Of a DNA stretch of 10,236 nt, positions 8,020 through 10,236 are shown in pieces. Origin of the DNA: Entamoeba invadens IP1. Lineage: Eukaryota; Evosea; Mastigamoebida; Endamoebidae. The notes beneath the pieces are model-generated. The model made no database searches and had not been told where the DNA came from. It saw nothing but the letters and a program-made list of their open reading frames with translations. Numbering within the stretch: position 1 is the first letter of the stretch; the number at the start of each line of letters is the position of its first letter. The position numbers and the translations under genes are program-made. The stretch is from NCBI RefSeq assembly GCF_000330505.1, contig NW_004440240.1, positions 8,188 to 18,423 of the forward strand, written 5' to 3'.

Positions 8020-8325
8020 ATTTTGTCTAGATCCTATTTATTTTTAAATTAATTAGAAACAAATTCAAAAACACGGGATTGATTGGTTTTTGCGCAAACT
8101 AATGGTCTTTACAGACTAGTGTTTCTTATTTTCCATATATTCAAAATTGTCAATGCTTGCTGTTACGAGACGTACACAAAAACTTTCATGAAAGCGCTTC
8201 AATTTTTATTTATTTACATTATTTAAATTGGTTTGTGACACGCCGTTCTTAATTAGAGATCTTTTTAGTTTAAATACAAAAATAAAAAAGTGACTTATTT
8301 TAAGTAAAAAAATCAAGGATATAAA

Positions 8326-8340
8326 TTATCCAGTTTTCAC
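8326..8340 (-). repeat. internal inverted repeat, right copy
   Basis: Read on the minus strand this is GTGAAAACTGGATAA, abutting the right terminal CCTTACGAA of the element. Confidence 0.9.
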
Positions 8341-8436
8341 TTCGTAAGGTTAAAATAGTGTGGTTTAAAAAAATAAAAAATAAGCTATTTTTCTGATTAT
8401 TTTTTTTTTCAAAAACAAAAAATACAAATTATGGTA

Positions 8437-8470
8437 GCTCTAGATTCGGACCTAACCCGGGTAAATTGAG
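8437..8470. promoter_or_regulatory. GC-richer patch with ACCCGGGT palindrome upstream of the GEF gene
   Basis: ACCCGGGT at 8455-8462 is a perfect 8-bp palindrome inside a mixed-sequence patch, 129-136 bases before the ATG at 8591. It is conspicuous in DNA this AT-rich and well placed for an upstream factor-binding site. It matches no Entamoeba promoter element known to me, so any regulatory role is a guess. Confidence 0.25.
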
Positions 8471-8552
8471 AAGTATATTTATAACACTGAAATGTTTTGA
8501 GACACTAAGATTTTATTTTTAGTTGTGAGGAAATAATCATATTTTTAAAGTC

Positions 8553-8560
8553 TATATAAA
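8553..8560 (+). promoter_or_regulatory. TATA-like box of the DH-PH gene
   Basis: TATATAAA ends 30 bases before the ATG at 8591. With Entamoeba's usual spacing of about 30 bases to the start of transcription, the leader would be under ten bases. Confidence 0.4.
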
Positions 8561-8590
8561 TCTTTAAACAAATGAAAAAAGATAGTTAAA

Positions 8591-9571
8591 ATGTCACTGA
8601 ACCAAGATAACAAACGAGAAAAAATAATACAAGAAATTTATGATGTCGAAGTGTGTTATGTTAAATGTTTGCAAATAGGTCTTACCCATTATTACAATCA
8701 CTTACTGAACGACAAACCTCAAATAATTAGCCAAAAACAAACAGAAGATCTTTTTCACTGTTACGACCAAGTTTATTCCACAACCAAACAATTTTTATTG
8801 GAACTCCAATCATCAAATGATGCACATACACTCTCTCAGAACATTGGGGAGTTATTTGAAAGGTTTATAAAAAATTTCCAAGCATACTATCAATATATCG
8901 GAAACATTCCACTCTCATTCCACACACTCGCTCAACTTGAGCAGTCAAAGACTAACGCAAGTTACTTAGAGCAACTTAAGAATGCCATACCAGACCAAAA
9001 CAAAGATGGACTTCTATTCTATTTGATATTCCCCGTTCAACACCCCGCTCGCTATAATCTTTTGTTACGTGAATTACTCAAAAACACCCAACAAACCGAC
9101 TTGGATTATCCTCATTTGGTTGCTGCAATTGAAGAAACCAAAAAACTTGCTGATTATGGAGCCAATGCCATCAATGATGCACAACGAGATAAAGAATTGG
9201 TTTTAGTTGAAAAACGTGTTTCTGGGTATCCGGGAACTCTTGTAGATCCACACAGAGTGTTACTTAAAGAAGGAAGTTTGTTGATAGAAAGTGAACAAAA
9301 GACCAATTATCAATACATCTTACTCTTCAATGATATTTTAATTTGTGGAAAAGGCGATGAAAAGCACGTGGAAGTGTCTCATGTGTACGATGTTAAAATG
9401 ATCATTGTAAAAGACATAACAACGCCAGTTAATTCGTTTGAGATATCAATAGACAATACTTCGTTCATTTTGTCTGCCAAAACCGAATTAAGTAAGCAAT
9501 CATGGATGGAAGCCATCGAAAAAGCTGTGAAAGAGGTAAAACATGTTAAGGAAGAAACTCATGCCAAGTGA
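8591..9571 (+). CDS. DH-PH domain protein, probable Rho/Rac guanine nucleotide exchange factor, 326 aa
   Basis: Single exon. A Dbl-homology (RhoGEF) domain spans about residues 9-197. Its first conserved region, IIQEIYDVEVCYVKCL, carries the expected Glu20 and Tyr23. The third region, PVQHPARYNLLLRELLKNT (148-166), matches the P-x-QR-x-x-RY-x-LLL signature except His151 for the usual Arg. A pleckstrin-homology domain spans about 221-316, with strands around LLKEGSLLI and YILLFNDILICG and the invariant Trp305 in the closing helix. DH domains open Rho-family GTPases for GTP loading; the PH domain usually binds phosphoinositides or the GTPase. It would act at the inner membrane in actin control. 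The minimal DH-PH form lacks SH3, FYVE or other partners, as do many Entamoeba GEFs. The start follows a TATA-like box and no in-frame upstream ATG extends it. Target GTPase is not predictable. Confidence 0.92.
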   Translation: MSLNQDNKREKIIQEIYDVEVCYVKCLQIGLTHYYNHLLNDKPQIISQKQTEDLFHCYDQVYSTTKQFLLELQSSNDAHTLSQNIGELFERFIKNFQAYYQYIGNIPLSFHTLAQLEQSKTNASYLEQLKNAIPDQNKDGLLFYLIFPVQHPARYNLLLRELLKNTQQTDLDYPHLVAAIEETKKLADYGANAINDAQRDKELVLVEKRVSGYPGTLVDPHRVLLKEGSLLIESEQKTNYQYILLFNDILICGKGDEKHVEVSHVYDVKMIIVKDITTPVNSFEISIDNTSFILSAKTELSKQSWMEAIEKAVKEVKHVKEETHAK

Positions 9572-9574
9572 GTA

Positions 9575-9601
9575 ACATTATCATTAAATCAGTGATAATG
9601 T
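9575..9601 (+). repeat. stem-loop just after the GEF stop codon
   Basis: ACATTATCA (9575-9583) pairs exactly with TGATAATGT (9593-9601) around a nine-base loop, three bases past the TGA. If transcribed it would form a 9-bp hairpin in the 3' UTR. AT-rich composition weakens significance. Confidence 0.5.
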
Positions 9602-9717
9602 ATCGAACATTTTATTTCGTTTATTAATAAAATATTAATAAATATCTTTTATATATAATATTAATTGATGTTATTATAAAGATATATTAAAATATGATAT
9701 AATAGAAATATAATATT

Positions 9718-9763
9718 TTTTATATATAATAGTAAAATCCTTTTATATATAATAGCAAAATCG
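9718..9763 (+). repeat. 23-bp tandem duplication
   Basis: Two adjacent 23-base units, TTTTATATATAATAG followed by YAAAATCS, differ at two positions. A shorter related stretch, ATATAATAGTAAAAT, recurs near 9850. Confidence 0.7.
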
Positions 9764-9879
9764 GTATATTTATTTATTTATTTACAGTTACTATTTTTAT
9801 TGGTTTTATACTATTAAGCATGTACTATATTAATGGTTAATTTTACTAAATATAATAGTAAAATGTGATACAGTTTAAG

Positions 9880-9913
9880 AAACGATAGTTAAGATTTGCA
9901 CTAACTATCGTTT
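9880..9913. repeat. perfect 12-bp inverted repeat with 10-base loop
   Basis: AAACGATAGTTA (9880-9891) and its exact reverse complement TAACTATCGTTT (9902-9913). It has more G+C than its surroundings and lies about 310 bp beyond the GEF stop. It could be a terminator-like hairpin, a replication or recombination site, or a transposon scar; nothing decides among these. Confidence 0.7.
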
Positions 9914-10118
9914 TATTGAAGTTTAGTTCCATAAAAAAAAAGAATTTAGTATATTTTTTAATTTAATTAACTAAATAAATTTCAAAAAAGAGCTAAACAA
10001 ACAGACACACACATGTTATTCAAAATATAATCACAAGAAAATAACGAGAAAAATGTAAATACACGTAAATGAAAAAAAAAAACGAATAAATGATAAATCG
10101 AGAAAGACGAGTAATTTC

Positions 10119-10236
10119 AAAAACGAAAAAACGAAAAAACGAAAAAACGAAAAAACGAAAAAACGAAAAAACGAAAAAACGAAAAAACGAAAAAACGAAA
10201 AAACGAAAAAACGAAAAAACGAAAAAACGAAAAAAC
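10119..10236. repeat. (AAAAAACG)n octamer microsatellite, about 14-15 copies, runs off the window
   Basis: From 10119 the sequence is an exact 8-bp repeat to the last base, so its true length is unknown. Just upstream, ACGAGAAAAA, ACGAATAAA and CGAGAAAGACGAG look like degenerate versions. The strand ending at the right edge is A-rich and not G/T-rich, which argues against a typical telomere. Confidence 0.95.

Larger units (their letters stand above)
7967..8349. mobile_element. 383-bp piggyBac-like miniature transposon (MITE) with TTAA target site
   Basis: TTAA at 7963-7966 and TTAA at 8350-8353 flank an element that begins CCTTAGCAAGT and ends, read inward on the other strand, CCTTACGAAGT. 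Inside lies a perfect 15-bp inverted repeat GTGAAAACTGGATAA (8005-8019 and, inverted, 8326-8340). It starts 38 bases from the left end but only 9 bases from the right end. piggyBac transposons insert at TTAA, start with CC, and have terminal plus internal inverted repeats with a short spacer at one end and a spacer about 28 bp longer at the other; here the difference is 29 bp. The interior (G+C richer, about 8070-8240) has no intact transposase, so mobility would need a transposase supplied in trans. PiggyBac elements have been reported from Entamoeba genomes. Confidence 0.75.

Noticed and set aside
8085..8225. open plus-strand stretch of about 48 codons without a good start
   Set aside because: It has no ATG near its beginning and no recognisable motif; it lies inside the miniature transposon and could at most be a decayed internal fragment.
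8070..8245. U6 snRNA-like words (GCGCAA, ACAGA, TGACACGC, TTCCATAT)
   Set aside because: The words occur in the wrong order and spacing for U6 and lie within the inferred piggyBac-like element.
10119..10236. telomeric repeat
   Set aside because: The 3' strand at the right edge is A-rich with one C and one G per unit rather than G/T-rich, and no telomere of this type is known to me.

Overview
The window reads as nuclear DNA of an AT-rich protist, most probably Entamoeba and best matching the reptile parasite E. invadens. This rests on gene content and signals, because no database search was possible. The main evidence is a 23-residue BspA-type leucine-rich repeat protein, a CXXC-rich type I membrane protein split by introns with the Entamoeba-type donor GTTTGT, and a short intronless DH-PH exchange factor. 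TAATT motifs follow stop codons closely, and coding islands stand out by base composition from long intergenic stretches of A and T.

Layout. 1-422 (+): C-terminal end of a BspA-like LRR protein that enters from the left edge. 423-2706: non-coding, with a GC-rich 57-bp island at 522-578, a 55-bp near-perfect palindrome at 934-988, and a possible 1.46-kb element bounded by 13-bp inverted repeats (1062-2521). 2707-5440 (-): one six-exon gene for a secreted-then-anchored Cys-rich/Ser-rich surface protein of 723 residues. 5441-8590: AT-rich spacer with one small coding-like ORF (7230-7376, -) and a 383-bp piggyBac-like miniature transposon (7967-8349) flanked by TTAA. 8591-9571 (+): DH-PH protein, probably a Rho/Rac GEF. 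9572-10236: 3' flank with two hairpins, a short tandem repeat and an (AAAAAACG)n microsatellite running off the right edge.

The genes do not form an operon or an obvious pathway. The LRR protein and the Cys-rich protein belong to surface or secreted families that are expanded in Entamoeba, and the exchange factor would act on Rho-family GTPases controlling actin. The two strongest observations are these. First, the 383-bp element has TTAA flanks and inverted repeats spaced asymmetrically, as in piggyBac. Second, the Cys-rich gene is modular: all five introns are phase 1, every internal exon is a multiple of three, and two neighbouring introns share nearly identical 3' ends, suggesting growth by exon-intron duplication. 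No new defence or enzymatic system was found.
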